DNA of 64,000 nt from Jacaranda mimosifolia (lineage: Eukaryota > Streptophyta > Magnoliopsida > Lamiales > Bignoniaceae): positions 28,977,299 through 29,041,298 of the forward strand of contig CM032128.1 of NCBI GenBank assembly GCA_018894105.1, given 5' to 3'. Both the position numbers and the translations under genes were made by a program. This document shows positions 38,043 to 49,191 of this stretch, in pieces; within the stretch, counting starts at the first letter, position 1; every line of letters begins with the position of its first letter. The notes below the pieces were generated by a model that made no database searches, was not told where the DNA came from, and saw only the letters and a program-made list of their open reading frames with translations.

Positions 38043-38504
38043 TCAAACTCCGAAGGTGCACTTATTGGGGTTGAATTTCATGCCGAACGCCCTTAGTATA
38101 GAAAATGTGTGGTCGAGGTTAGTTAGGTGGTCATCAGCTTTCTCTGTTTTGACAATCATGTCTTCAACATAGACCTCCATTGATTTTCCGATCTCGTTCT
38201 TGAACATAAAGTTGACCAATCTCTGGTACGTTGCCCTCACATTTTTGAGCCCAAGGGGCATGACTAAGAAACAGTATACTCCATTGGGGACGAGAAAAGA
38301 GGTCTTGTCTCTGTCCTCGGGTGCCATGAATATTTGATAGTAGCCTTGAAAGGCATCCATCATACTCAATAATTCACAACCAGTTGTAGAATCTACTAAC
38401 AAATCTATGCAAGGCAGGGGGTAAGAATCCTTAAGGCAAGCTTTATTCAAATTAATGAAATCATTACACATACGCCACTTTCCCTCGTTCTTGGGGACAA
38501 GCAC
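38043..38504 (-). pseudogene. Ty3/gypsy reverse transcriptase, catalytic motif altered
   Basis: Shows VPKNEGKWRMCNDFINLNKA, then YPLPCIDLLVDSTTG, MDAFQGYYQI and FLVMPLGLKNVRATYQRLVN. The catalytic motif expected as YVDD reads YVED (38171-38160 on the - strand), replacing one of the metal-binding aspartates. The family match is clear, but the enzyme is very unlikely to work. Flanking parts of the polymerase are in other frames. Confidence 0.9.
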
Positions 38505-38618
38505 GGCATTACAAAGCTAAGAGGGGTACTGAATTTCTACAACATATCTTACCTCTAGTTGCTTGTTGACCTCATCTTTGATGATTTGAGACCTCTCAAC
38601 GTTGAAGGTTCTTGTCTT

Positions 38619-38981
38619 TTACCTCACCGGCTTGTAGGAAGGGTCCACGTTAAGACGATGGACAGTAACACTGGGGTCGATTCCTTGGAGGTTGGAGGCT
38701 TTCCATGTGAACACATCGATGTTTCTCCGAAGGAAATGAACCATGAGGCATTCCAGACAGTCGCCCAAATCGCTTCCGACCCAAATGGTCTTGTCAGGGT
38801 TTCTAGGTTCTAGCTCTATTGTTTTGAACTCCCCAACGGGCTCGACCCAGGTATTCCCCAGCTTCCTCTTCTTAGATGAAGATTCCTCATCGGGTTTCGC
38901 TACGGGGCATCTCCCAAGGGCTTCAGCTGAGGTCGCTTCTTCTGTTCGTTGGACTCGACCGAAATGGTATAGCAGCGCCAT
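38619..38981 (-). pseudogene. linker between protease and reverse transcriptase
   Basis: An open stretch with ETIELEPRNPDKTIWVG-like sequence, a common lead-in to Ty3/gypsy reverse transcriptase in plants, followed by DVFTWKASNLQGIDPSVTVH. It belongs to the polyprotein upstream of the RT core. Confidence 0.65.
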
Positions 38982-39007
38982 ACATCTTTAAGATTGCACA
39001 AAAGTTC

Positions 39008-39373
39008 TCATATTCCTACTGGGGTTAGGAATTTGATCTTCATATGGTAGGTCGAGACAATGGCCCTGAAGTCGTTCAGGGCAGGTCGACCAATAATAAC
39101 ATTGTAGGCTAATGGAGCGTCAACTACCAAGTAGTTGATCATCAAGGTTCTGTTGTGGGGGCCCTGTCCAAACAATGTTGATAGGTTAATAGATCCCTCC
39201 GGGATGATCTCGGACTCCCGAAATCTGACCAGAGGCGTTCTAATTGGCTCAAACTTTAATTGTCCCAAATTTATCATGTTCAAGGTGGACAAAAATATGA
39301 TGTTCACAGAACTGCCATTGTCGACCAAGATCTTCCTCACTTCGAAATTGGCTATTTCGAGCATTACCACCAT
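39008..39373 (-). pseudogene. aspartic protease domain
   Basis: The active-site stretch KILVDNGSSVNIIF (Asp-Asn-Gly-Ser form) is followed by NVIIGRPALNDFRAIVST, the C-terminal flap of retroelement proteases. It would mature the gag-pol polyprotein. This part is open. Confidence 0.85.
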
Positions 39374-39786
39374 GGGGAAATCTATCTTTGGTCGACTCCT
39401 CTATTCTCCAAATGATCAAGGTCAGACTCGGTGAAAGAGATTGGTTCTACGCTGGTTGAAAGCTAGAAAACCGTTTCGACCTTGGCTGATTTGGTCGACT
39501 TCAGTTGCCTTTGGGTCTATTTTCTAGCAGACCTTGAGTCCCCCCCAGTGGGACCCCCCACAATCATATTGATGACTTCTCGAATGGGTAGGTAGGGCTT
39601 TTGGGTTGGTCTCTTTCCTTTATCTTCTTTCATCGGGCTAGCCGACCTTTCTCTATAGAGAGTCCGGTCGGTTTTACCCTCTTCGCGTTTGACTTGCTCG
39701 TCGACGTATTTTTTTAGATGACCCTACCTGATCAGTCTTTCGATCTCATCATGCAAATTTAAACAATATTCTGTGTCGTGCCCTTT

Positions 39787-41177
39787 TTACTTATAGAACT
39801 GACAGTATTTCTTCGACTTTTTTAGGGCTTCTGTCTCGGTTAGTTTTCTAGGCCTCTTAAGGAGATTTTCGTGCTGGATGGCAAACAACACCTCCTTCCT
39901 TGAGAGGTTAAGTAGAGTATAGTCATGGAAGCATTTGATGGGGGATCGACGTCCCTCTCTGAGTTGGCGGTCGTCTTTCTCTTTGCTCTTCTTCTTCTCG
40001 ACCTCGAGATTGCCATATTTCAGTTTATTCATCTCCTCTTGAGTCATGTATGTTTCTGCGAGGTCAAGGAGCTCCTCCATTGACCTGGGCTGTTCGTGCA
40101 CCAATCCATTGGCGCATTCCTTATGTCTGAGGCCCAAAAATAATACGTTGATTAGAAATTCGATCCGGGGCTATCGATCTTCAATACTTTCGTGTTAAAT
40201 TTGGTAAAAAAGTCTCGGAGGGATTCCCCTTCATTTTATTTCACCGTGTGTAAATAGGTGTTTGGGAGTTTTTCCTTCCACTTGCTTGCAAACTAGTGTA
40301 AAAACTTATTGCACAATTAGTCGTACGAGTATATCGACGTCGGTTCCAGCTTAACGAACCAGTCCAGCGCTATTCCCTGAAAGGTGGTTACTAACATCTT
40401 GGCGTGGATGTAATTGCTCTGCCCGTGCAGCTGTATCATGTGCTCGAACTGCATGAGGTGCTCGTTTAGGTATGACGAGCCATCATATTGGGGTAGGCCA
40501 GTCGAAATTTTGGCATCGATGGTAATGCGCTCATCGATAATATCCTGGACGAATGGTGAATCTCTCTCCCTTCGGAACCTCGGCGGTCCCTCCTGATTGT
40601 AGTTTTTCTCTGTGTTTCTCTTCGAGATCTCCTCCAATCGTCGATTCAACTATTGAACTTGGTGGGATACTTCCTCCCATTCTTCCCTGTCAGTTTGGGA
40701 TGCGTTTCTATTCGGGTGGGGCCTTGAACGCTCAACCCTATTGCTCTATGAGGCTCTAATGGGTCGAACGCCGTGATCAATGGAATTTGCAACCTCCTCG
40801 CGAGGTGTGTGTTTGGCCACTTCCCTTGGAAAACGTCCTGGGCTTACTTCGCACCTCGAGGGAGGCCTTCTAGACTCTGGTTGATCCTGGCTTTCTCTAG
40901 GTGGTCTATCCTCCGGGGCCACGGGTTGCAGCGTTGCACTAGTTACCTACTTCTGTTGTACGATGTATCAATTCAAGGCCGCTAAAAGTTAAGCCAAAAT
41001 CTGGGCGGATATCTGCTCACTGATGAGCTGCATCAATTAAGGCATGGTCAGGGTGACCACCTACTATGGCTGGGCACTCGACCCTGGCGTGCCAACTTCT
41101 TGCTGAGGTCGAGGATGGGGAGAGCTAGACCTCCTATTTTCTTCTCTTCCCGAGGGGGCTCGCCTGGTGTTCACCAT
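39787..41177 (-). pseudogene. Tat element gag, broken
   Basis: Structural capsid protein. The likely start is the ATG at 41177 (MVNTRRAPSGREENRR), but two consecutive TAG codons follow near residue 38, at a place where CAG (Gln) would fit the Gln-rich context. The capsid core is at 40649-40317 (LPQYDGSSYLNEHLMQFEHM, then HAKMLVTTFQGIALDWF) and the C-terminal part at 40137-39787 (RSMEELLDLAETYMTQEEMN). Confidence 0.85.
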
Positions 41178-41199
41178 TTTTGATAGCGGACTCAAGTTT

Positions 41200-41217
41200 C
41201 CCACAGATGACGCCAAA
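41200..41217 (-). other. primer-binding-like site
   Basis: Next to the LTR the - strand reads TTTGGCGTCATCTGTGGG, close to the TGGCGCCGTCTGTGGG form common in plant Tat elements. Confidence 0.65.
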
Positions 41218-42010
41218 TGATGAGGGTAAAATTCATTTTAAGTTGGATCAGATAGTAAACTTGGAGGTGTTTGACCTCGGTGATCGATATGTAAAGGTAT
41301 TGGGCTGAGTCCTGCAATCACGAGCAAACGTCAGGCTAGCCGAGGTGCTTTAAGCTAAGGCACTTTGACGCTTAAGTTAGTATAGAGTCGACCAAATATA
41401 ACGAACAGCGGAGCGAGGGCTTTTTTATATAGAATGGCATACCTTTTGAGAGGCTGGAGTGAGGCTATTTATAGCCTTCTCTCAGTGGGGATTTGTCTGA
41501 GATATCCTTGACATATAAGAAGGATCCTTGTCCTTGCATGAGGGGCATTAGGTCATCTCTCATTTCTGTACTATACCAGGTGGTTGCCTTTCCAGGTTTC
41601 ATGGGTAGGTTAGTACACTGTAGACGCGCCTCTTGCTTAGTGCGGCAGCATGGGTGGTACTGGGGTGGCATGCGTCATTAATGCGAAGGCATGCTGCCTA
41701 GCAGGGCATTTAATGTGGTAGAGTTGATTCTGCGACGAGTCGACCTCTATGGTCGGTGGCAAGGTTGACCGTATGATAGATTGGTGTGCGGCGCGAGAGG
41801 TGAACGAGCGCTGTGGTTGAGGGGTCAACCAACGGCTAATTATGTGACCCAGTCGAGTGCCCGCCCACCAAAGTACGATGTCAATCTGTATGGTCGATTT
41901 GGGTCACCTAACGTCGGTAGCACCATTGGGCCCTGGGTATGAGATGAGCCTGGCGCTATATCCTTGGGTCCGCGGTCTTTGGGTCGAGCCCATTGGGCTA
42001 TCCCATATCA
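41218..42010 (-). repeat. LTR (5' in element sense)
   Basis: 793 bp, ending at CCCATATCA with TATAT outside. Confidence 0.92.
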
Positions 42011-42271
42011 TATATATATATATATATATATAGATGAATAATAAGATAGTAATAAATAAATAAGTAATGTGAAAGAAAGAGTGAGAAAGTAAGGAGGTAG
42101 GTGGGGAAGGTTTGGTTTTTAGGATATAAGGTATTTTGATATTGTTTTGATAAGAATATTTTTGGTATAAAATTAGTATGTTTTGAAAGAAAAATTGGAG
42201 AATATGTACACATTTTGAAATTATCCTGTGAGTTGAAAAATATTTTGAGAAAATGCTAAAGAACAAAGCCC

Positions 42272-43487
42272 TTTTTTCTTTGTAAGTTTTGAAGAACGTT
42301 TTAGAATAATGAATATCTGTAGAAGCTCTAGGCACTTGATCCAAGCTTTTGAAAAATGAAAATTTTATTAGGGGATGATAGATCCATGCATACTGGTTTT
42401 TTCATATGATTTTAAATAATTCTTACTTCTTGACCTAGTCTTTGATGTGAGTTGGGTTTGAGGTCTATTTTTTAATATGGTATTAAAGCTACTAATTTAT
42501 GATGTTGGGACTCAGTGTTGTTGGACCACCAATTTTATATTATTTCACGCTCCAAATGTTTATTTTTGACCATGCGAGGGTATTAAATTCTCACTTCGGT
42601 AAATATATATCTGGTGGTCCCTTTATATAGTTTTAGACAATTCTAACATCTTAAATTAATTTTTAGGGTGAATTAAGCCCAATATTCATTATTAGGGAAT
42701 GCATATATTTTTCTTTTTCCACTTGGATTGGTAGTGGCAACAACATAATTTCGTTGAATTTTTTCCTCATGTAACTCTCTCATACTTGGCTGCGGGTATA
42801 AATACTAGTATTTGGTTGAGGGTGTGTTACAGTTTCTATTAATGACGTTACATGTGGGAACGTCTGAGACTTTTGGATTATGAAATGGTTGATGAATTTA
42901 AACTGAAGTCGGTATCTTGCATGGGAAGAAAAAGCAAAAAGTCGTGTCCAAATGAAGGCCAAGGAATCAGGGATGGCGTATTTTTTTGCTTAACTTGCAC
43001 GGTTGGTGATGTAAACAAAGAGTGATCAGCTAATTGGGCCCCAAAGTCCCATCAACAGTAAAAATTGGGCTTCTTGTCCATATCACTGGAAGCCCAAGTG
43101 ACAAGAACTGGGCCGCTTACTGTTATGCTGTATTAATCATGTACTAAGGACCAGCCCGCCCATCAAGCTGTTTCATTATTAGGATGCTGGTGGAAATATG
43201 GAAAAATTGAATTTAAATTTGATGCTGGATAATCGTACTTGAAGTGAGTTGTCTAATTTTAATATTCCATTTATTTATTGTGTTACAAATATTTATAATC
43301 AAATATAATTTATCAAGTATTTTAATTAATTAAAAAATTAAATATATAATCAAATTCAACTAAATCCACTCATTGATAATCCTAAATTTAAAATTATGAC
43401 TATTGAAAATTGAAAAGGAGTGTGCTAATAGACAATAGCAATTAGCAAAGGGGCAAAGTTTGATAACAATGAACCTTTTACGTAAAT
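42272..43487. other. intergenic DNA
   Basis: No gene or clear element recognised. Confidence 0.4.
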
Positions 43488-45098
43488 TAGGGGTGTTAAA
43501 AAAAAATCGAAACCGACCGAAAATCAAACCGAACTAGTTCGGTTCAGTTTTCGATTTTTCATTTCACAAAAATTTGGTTTTCGGTTTTTTCGGTTTTTTT
43601 TTTTTTCGGTTAACCGAAACTGAACCGAAAAAACCGGTTCGGTTTGGTTTGGTTCGGTTAACCGAACCGAAAAAATAGATTTTTTTTATTTTTTTTTATA
43701 TACTTTATTTCACATTTTTTAAGTCTAAGATAAATAAATATAAATTTTTAAATAATGTAAATGTTAATGTATTTTTAAATTTTTGGGATAAATAAATTTT
43801 TTGTTTTGATAAAGTGAAATAATTGAGAAAAAAAGAAGTAAATAATATATCAAAATAGTTATTAAAAACCCTATGTTTTATAAATAATATAGATATTAAT
43901 ATATGACATATAAAAGCATGAGTAGTTATAATACAAAGAGAACAAAAATGATATTTTTTTCTAAACTCAAATGGTAGAATTACATAATTTTTTTATTATA
44001 TGAACTAATACACGTTAGATATAAAAAAATAGATGATTATGATTTGAATAGCAAAAAATGTTATATTAAAAGAAAATTAATTAATTAATTAAACTTATAT
44101 ATATTATAGGGTATGTTGATGAGCAAAATTGAAATTTTAACTTAAATTGCAAACAAAGGGATAAGGGATTGAATCATATTCAGCTATTCTTGTGGTAGTA
44201 CCAGTACTATATTGTATATGCTGACCAATAAAGATTTTATTTATATTATTATAAAAACAAAGACTATTTTGTATCTAAAATAGAAGTTAATTTTGTTCAT
44301 TTACATAATTTGTCATTTTAATTATTTCAACAACAAAAATTGACAATATAGTTTGAAGGATAAATTGGAGAATTCAACATAAAAAAGATAGTTTGGATAC
44401 AAATTTTATCAATATTTCATAATTATCTTTTAGAAATGATGATTTAACAAGGTTATAATTGTATTTTTTACAAAATTTACAAATTCGCAATCTATATTAT
44501 GATGTCATTGGATCAATTAGCTATTTAACTTTAGTAGATCGAGTTTAAGATTTAATTCGTTATTCGATCTTAGCAGTTAATGTTTGAATATACAAAAATC
44601 GCGTGTATCTGCCTTAACGATTATAAGCTAGCAATTTTAGCATACATAATGTGTATACTAAAATTTTTATAACATAAAATAATTAAAATATTTATTTATC
44701 TTCTTAAATTTATAATATTTTAAATGTATTTGTTTAGAATAGATAAATTATAATTTTATCAAAACAAATATTTTCAATATACAAAAAAAAGTAATCTAAA
44801 TCAAAATTTTCACCTAAAAACAAATATTTTTATCAAATAATTTTTTTGGCACTAAAAGAATAAGTTACCCAATTCAAATTTTTAATTAAACTAACTTACT
44901 TTTGTCAAACAAACTTTTATAACACTTTCTTGGTTAAAAAAATAATTTTTTTCCCCCGGTTTTAACCAAAACCAAAAAACTGAAAAAACCAAAAAACGGT
45001 TCGGTTCGGTTTCGGTTTTGCATTTGAAAAAATTAAAAATTTCGGTTAACCGACCAAGCCGTTCGGCTCGATCGGTTAAAATCGAATGTACAGCCTTA
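43488..45098. mobile_element. hAT-like element with CGGTT subterminal repeats
   Basis: A perfect 8-bp target duplication ACGTAAAT lies at 43480-43487 and 45099-45106. The ends are TAGGGGTGTT and, on the other strand, TAAGGCTGTA. Both subterminal regions are packed with CGGTTCGGTT and CGGTTAACCG words (43500-43675 and 44950-45085). The 1.3-kb interior is AT-rich with no transposase. The right end is about 600 bp upstream of the start codon at 45706. Confidence 0.85.
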
Positions 45099-45705
45099 AC
45101 GTAAATGCAAAGGCACTTCACAAAATAGTCTTAAATTTTTATAAAAATAATTAATCACTAAATATAATACTTTATGAAAAACTAAAGTTAGAAAAAGCAG
45201 GAAAATTGTTCTAAAATATCCAAAACAATACATATTATTCTATTGCGTAAAACATGTCAAAAATATAAATTGGTGCATATTCATTATAATGCCACATATA
45301 TAATGCTCTATTGAAGAGTATTTAGAATTGTTTATACAATTTTTAACTTAATAAAAGATATATCTAACGAATTAAATTATTTAATTTTATATTTGATTTA
45401 TTTATTTTAAATTATAAATATTTATAATCGAACATGATTCATTAAATATTTTAATTAATTATAAACTTCAAAATTAAAATTTTAATTAAACTCGTCTCAT
45501 GAACAAGGTTAGCCTGCGCCGCATGTTTGTTTATGCATTTCAAATTTTTGATACCCTTCATTCTTCACATAATAATATTTTCCCTCCCAAATATAAATTT
45601 GAAATCCATCTTCAAATTCCCAGAAAGAAAATTACATTTCCAAGAAAAGTAAAAGGAATACAAAGAGTAATTTCCTCCAAAAAATTTTCTCAATCAGCTT
45701 CAATC

Positions 45706-48700
45706 ATGGATTTTGACGACGAGGAATCCGGCTTCGGTCCGCCTTTACCGCCTGCGTTGATTTCTCTAACCCAATTCACTCCATCAGTTTCGCCTTCCCC
45801 ACGCCGGCTTTCAAGCAGCTTCACGCAGCCGGCTAAGCCGGCCGTGAGAGCGAAAAGGCAGCTGGCTTGGGTGTCCCTCCAGGGCCGGCTTGTCGGAGCC
45901 GAGGAAGCCAGCGCGGCTAAGACCATTGATACAAATGGCGCATTCAGCGCTGAAGAGGCCGCGGCTTGGGAGATGTTTACCCCCATTCAACGGGTTCTGG
46001 TTGTAGCTGTTGTCGCGGCGGCTGCCGCGAACTCAGAGAAGAATAAGCAGATTTCTAAGCTGCAAAAATCTGTTGAACTTAGGGTCAGTTATTTATTCAT
46101 TGATTTATGAGTGTGCAATTTGCGTTGTTGTTTAACGCACATTTGAGTTGATTAATTAATGTGGGTTTTGCTCATTATGTGCTAATCTATAACTTATTTT
46201 ATTGTTTAAATCAGTTTCAGATATAAACATTCTGGAAATACTAATGGTGGGATTCCTTATCTATTTCATATTAATGGCTTCTTTTTATATCTAAATTTAA
46301 CAAAATCGCGTAATTTTCATTGTCTAGCATGGTGCTTTACATAATGTACTTCATGCCTAATTCACCAATTGCACACGAAGGATGTAATTATGCCAATGGA
46401 GAAAAAAATGAACTACTTTGAAATCGGTTACTGAAGAAATAATATTTTTTTGGGAGTATTGGGGACCAGTCCTATTTTCAATCGACTTTGGATGTTTTAA
46501 ATAAACAGCAGAGTTTTAAGTTTTTGCTAGTAAATGGATTTTTATGTTTGAGGCAGTTTAGTTTTAGTTATACTTTCTGTTGAAAATTTTGTTCTTGTGC
46601 GTTGTTTAAAAGATTGGGTTTTAATTGCTTTTTCTTTGGATATTTATTTTGGTGCAAGATGATTGAAAGTATTCCAGTATACTTTATCCAGACTTTATTG
46701 CATTGATTTTTTTATTTTTTATTTTTTGAAAAAAATAATCTTAAGAATCACCATTACATTTTCATGCGAAGTGTCTGTGCGTGTGCATATATACATACAC
46801 ATACATGCATGCCTGTATGGCCATAACATAATCTCTTCCTTGACTTGAAAAGGGCAACTGTCATTTCCTTTCCCTAGGAGTTGATCATTGCATCTGTAGC
46901 TCACTCTAATAAAACAAAGTCAACATTCATGTAAATTTAGTGAGTGATGAACTTGTATTTGTTTGTTTTGAATAAATTGTCCCAGGACCAAGTGCTCTTC
47001 AGCATGCAACAAAAGTTGGATAATCTATGTGAGCAGGTGAATTATTTCAAGGATCAGCCTGAAATTGTGACTCAAAGTGATGTCTTTGTCACCAAAAGGG
47101 GGGAATTTGATTGTAAGCTATGCCAACATCGTAACCTACCACCAGATGGTTCTCTGGTAAAATGTTACTTTAGGAGCTTCTTTTCTCTTTAATTATTTAT
47201 GATATCAAAAAATAATAATACTCTCACATTAGAATTTCTAATATGAATAATGGATGGAAGTGCTTATTCTTTATTTCCTTTTTATAATTTTCTAGCTTAC
47301 TATTTCAACTAAAGAGTCAAATGGGGATGATGTGTTCAAGTATAAAATTCCACTTTCCAATGAGGCTGAACCAGAGGAGCGCCGCATGTCTGATTTGTCG
47401 GATTGGGCTCCTAGTGTTACTTCTTCTGTTGATATTCAGGTATGTTTGCTTGGATGTCATAGTTTTCTCTTTCAGTTCGGATTCTTGCAAAGTGGTGGAG
47501 GTAATTAGAAATTGAAATTAAGTTTTTTTATTGCATCATTGAATTCAAATTGCAATTGTACACAACAAACTGTCATGTCAAAATTGAGACTAAGGACCTG
47601 TTCATGGTCTGTACTGCTTATTTCTTTCAAAAATTAGTTACCTATAAATGGAAGTTGCCTCGCCATACTTCTTTAATTGGTCTTTACTGCTAGTATCTAA
47701 AGATTATGTTGTTTATAAGACTATATGATTGTGCAGCCCAGGCATGAATGTTTTAGATGTGTCGAGATTTAGAAAAACAATGTATAAAATCTGAACTTGG
47801 TGTTGCACTGCCCAAAATGTGGACTGTGATTGAGTTTGATCATGAATTCTGATACTGTTCCATGCCACATGAATGATTTCTAAAGCATTTTCCTTACCAT
47901 TGGTCAGTTGACTGAAAAGAGGAATATTTTGCCCAGTCAAGTCTTGGAAAACAACTATCAGTTGATGAATTCATTTGCTATGATAGCATATACTAATTCG
48001 TGCAGAATATGTATACTATGATATTTTCTGCGCTTCTGACAGTTGGACAGTTTAGCAACTGAACATGATATCAATAGCCTGCTGAAGGAATGTGAAGAGA
48101 AGGATGTCACCATCAAGACACTGTCTACTTTTATTCAGTCATCCGAAATTTTAGGTTCAAAGGTAATAATTTTCACTGCTTTGGCTTTGTGTTGCATTTC
48201 ACATTCTGTTGTTTATCTATACTTTGTTGCACCTTTCAGAGGATTGCAGAATTGGAAGATATCATCCGCAGGAAGAATATGATTATCAACAAGCTTCGAA
48301 AGGACATAATAATTCTGGAACAAAAGGTAAGGATACATCCTAAGTGTACTTACAAAAACACAGAATATGCTTGAAGGTAATATTCTGGCACAAGCAATAT
48401 GTTCTAGAATCTATCTGATGTCATGCCTGATGGACAAATAATCATGTGCAGGTGGTGAACTTTACAAGACTCCGGAGATCTTCTTTCTCAGGAGCAAATT
48501 CAGATGTGCGGCATCCTCCTATAATGGCAGATAATGTACTTTACGACATGGACAGTACAACTGGTCCTTCATCTTCTGATTCAGACAGCTCTCCTAGAAA
48601 CCGAACACAAGCTCTGGCTTGGAAAAGGCAAGAAATCCCTGTTCAGATAAGTGAGAAAACTTCAAAGGGGGACATAAAATGTGGCCAGGTTAAGAGCTCT

Positions 48701-48889
48701 AATTTTATAGAGCAGAGCCAGAATCCACAGGCAACAAGTTCTCTGAAAGAAAATTCATTGAATCAGACACCTAATTCAGTTCCAGATTTGAAGCCAATGC
48801 ATACAACATATGCCAGTGGAGAAAATAGAAGCAGGAGACGGCCACCTGCCAAATCCAAGGAAGTAGCTGCACAAAAGAGATGGGTTTAG
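45706..48889 (+). CDS. uncharacterised plant protein, likely coiled coil
   Basis: Exons 45706-46083, 46986-47156, 47296-47439, 48043-48162, 48240-48326 and 48452-48889, all phase 0 and GT-AG, give 445 aa. I do not recognise a named domain; the protein resembles plant entries labelled cytomatrix-like (low certainty). The start chosen is MDFDDEESGFGPPLPP; upstream codons in frame look like leader. Visible parts: a Pro/Ser-rich N-terminus; a conserved stretch AWEMFTPIQRVLVVAVVAAA; helical heptad-like stretches (KNKQISKLQKSVEL, QVLFSMQQKLDNLCEQVNYF, and exons 4-5 with LEDIIRRKNMIINKLRKDI); a CKLCQH motif in exon 2; and a Ser-rich tail ending in RRRPPAKSKEVAAQKRWV. The Ala/Val stretch is short for a membrane helix and is followed by charged residues, so a scaffold role is more likely. 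Confidence 0.85.
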
Positions 48890-49191
48890 TAAGTATTTCT
48901 AACTACTAGTATAGTTTCTTTCCAAAAGGCTTTTATAAATGGGATATTTGGCACGGCAAAAGTAGTCTGATGGAAACAAGATATATGTGATCACAAACTG
49001 CATTATTTTTTTGTTCTTCAATTAGCTTTGAGTGTTGCACCTTTATGGGACATAACCAATAATTTGGTTGAGAGAAATATAAAATATATATATATATTCC
49101 ATGAGTTCATGTTCATCAATGTATTAGATACATAAATGAAAAGAAAAGTTGCAGTCTTCTATTATCTCTTATGAAGTTCATATTTTTGTAG
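48889..49191 (+). other. possible 3' intron splitting the stop codon
   Basis: The stop TAG at 48887-48889 lies across a good donor (TTTA|GTAAGT). An acceptor, TTTTTGTAG, ends at 49191 and the next base is G, so splicing also yields TA+G, a stop. The protein end is the same either way. Confidence 0.5.

Larger units (their letters stand above)
31226..42010 (-). mobile_element. full-length Ty3/gypsy retrotransposon, Tat lineage, inactive
   Basis: 10,785 bp with two 793-bp LTRs (TGATGAGG...CCATATCA) and a perfect 5-bp target duplication TATAT (31221-31225 and 42011-42015). In its own sense (- strand) the order is LTR, primer-binding-like site, gag, protease, reverse transcriptase, RNase H, an extra RNase-H-like domain, integrase, a short tandem array, an antisense ORF, polypurine tract, LTR. 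Antisense ORF plus second RNase H points to the Tat lineage. By eye the LTRs differ at roughly one position in ten over their first 300 bases, mostly transitions, so it is an old insertion. Stops and changed catalytic residues make it inactive. Confidence 0.93.
29852..42271. mobile_element. 1.6-kb TIR element, copy B, split by a Ty3/gypsy insertion
   Basis: The two parts, 29852-31225 and 42016-42271, together make about 1.63 kb and match copy A (16497-18105) in reverse complement from end to end. Termini are GGGTTTGTTTTTTAGCA on the left and ACAAAGCCC on the right. The (GT)n run at about 30123-30143 matches the (AC)n of copy A. Target duplication: CTT against TTT, degenerate. The Tat element lies in its AT repeat. 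Confidence 0.8.

Noticed and set aside
35518..41000. Many + strand open frames opposite gag-pol
   Set aside because: They mirror the retroelement genes on the - strand and show no family features.
45499..45705. In-frame extension of the unknown gene upstream to an ATG at 45499
   Set aside because: The added 69 residues are low-complexity, leader-like sequence. The ATG at 45706 opens the acidic, Pro-rich stretch that reads as protein.
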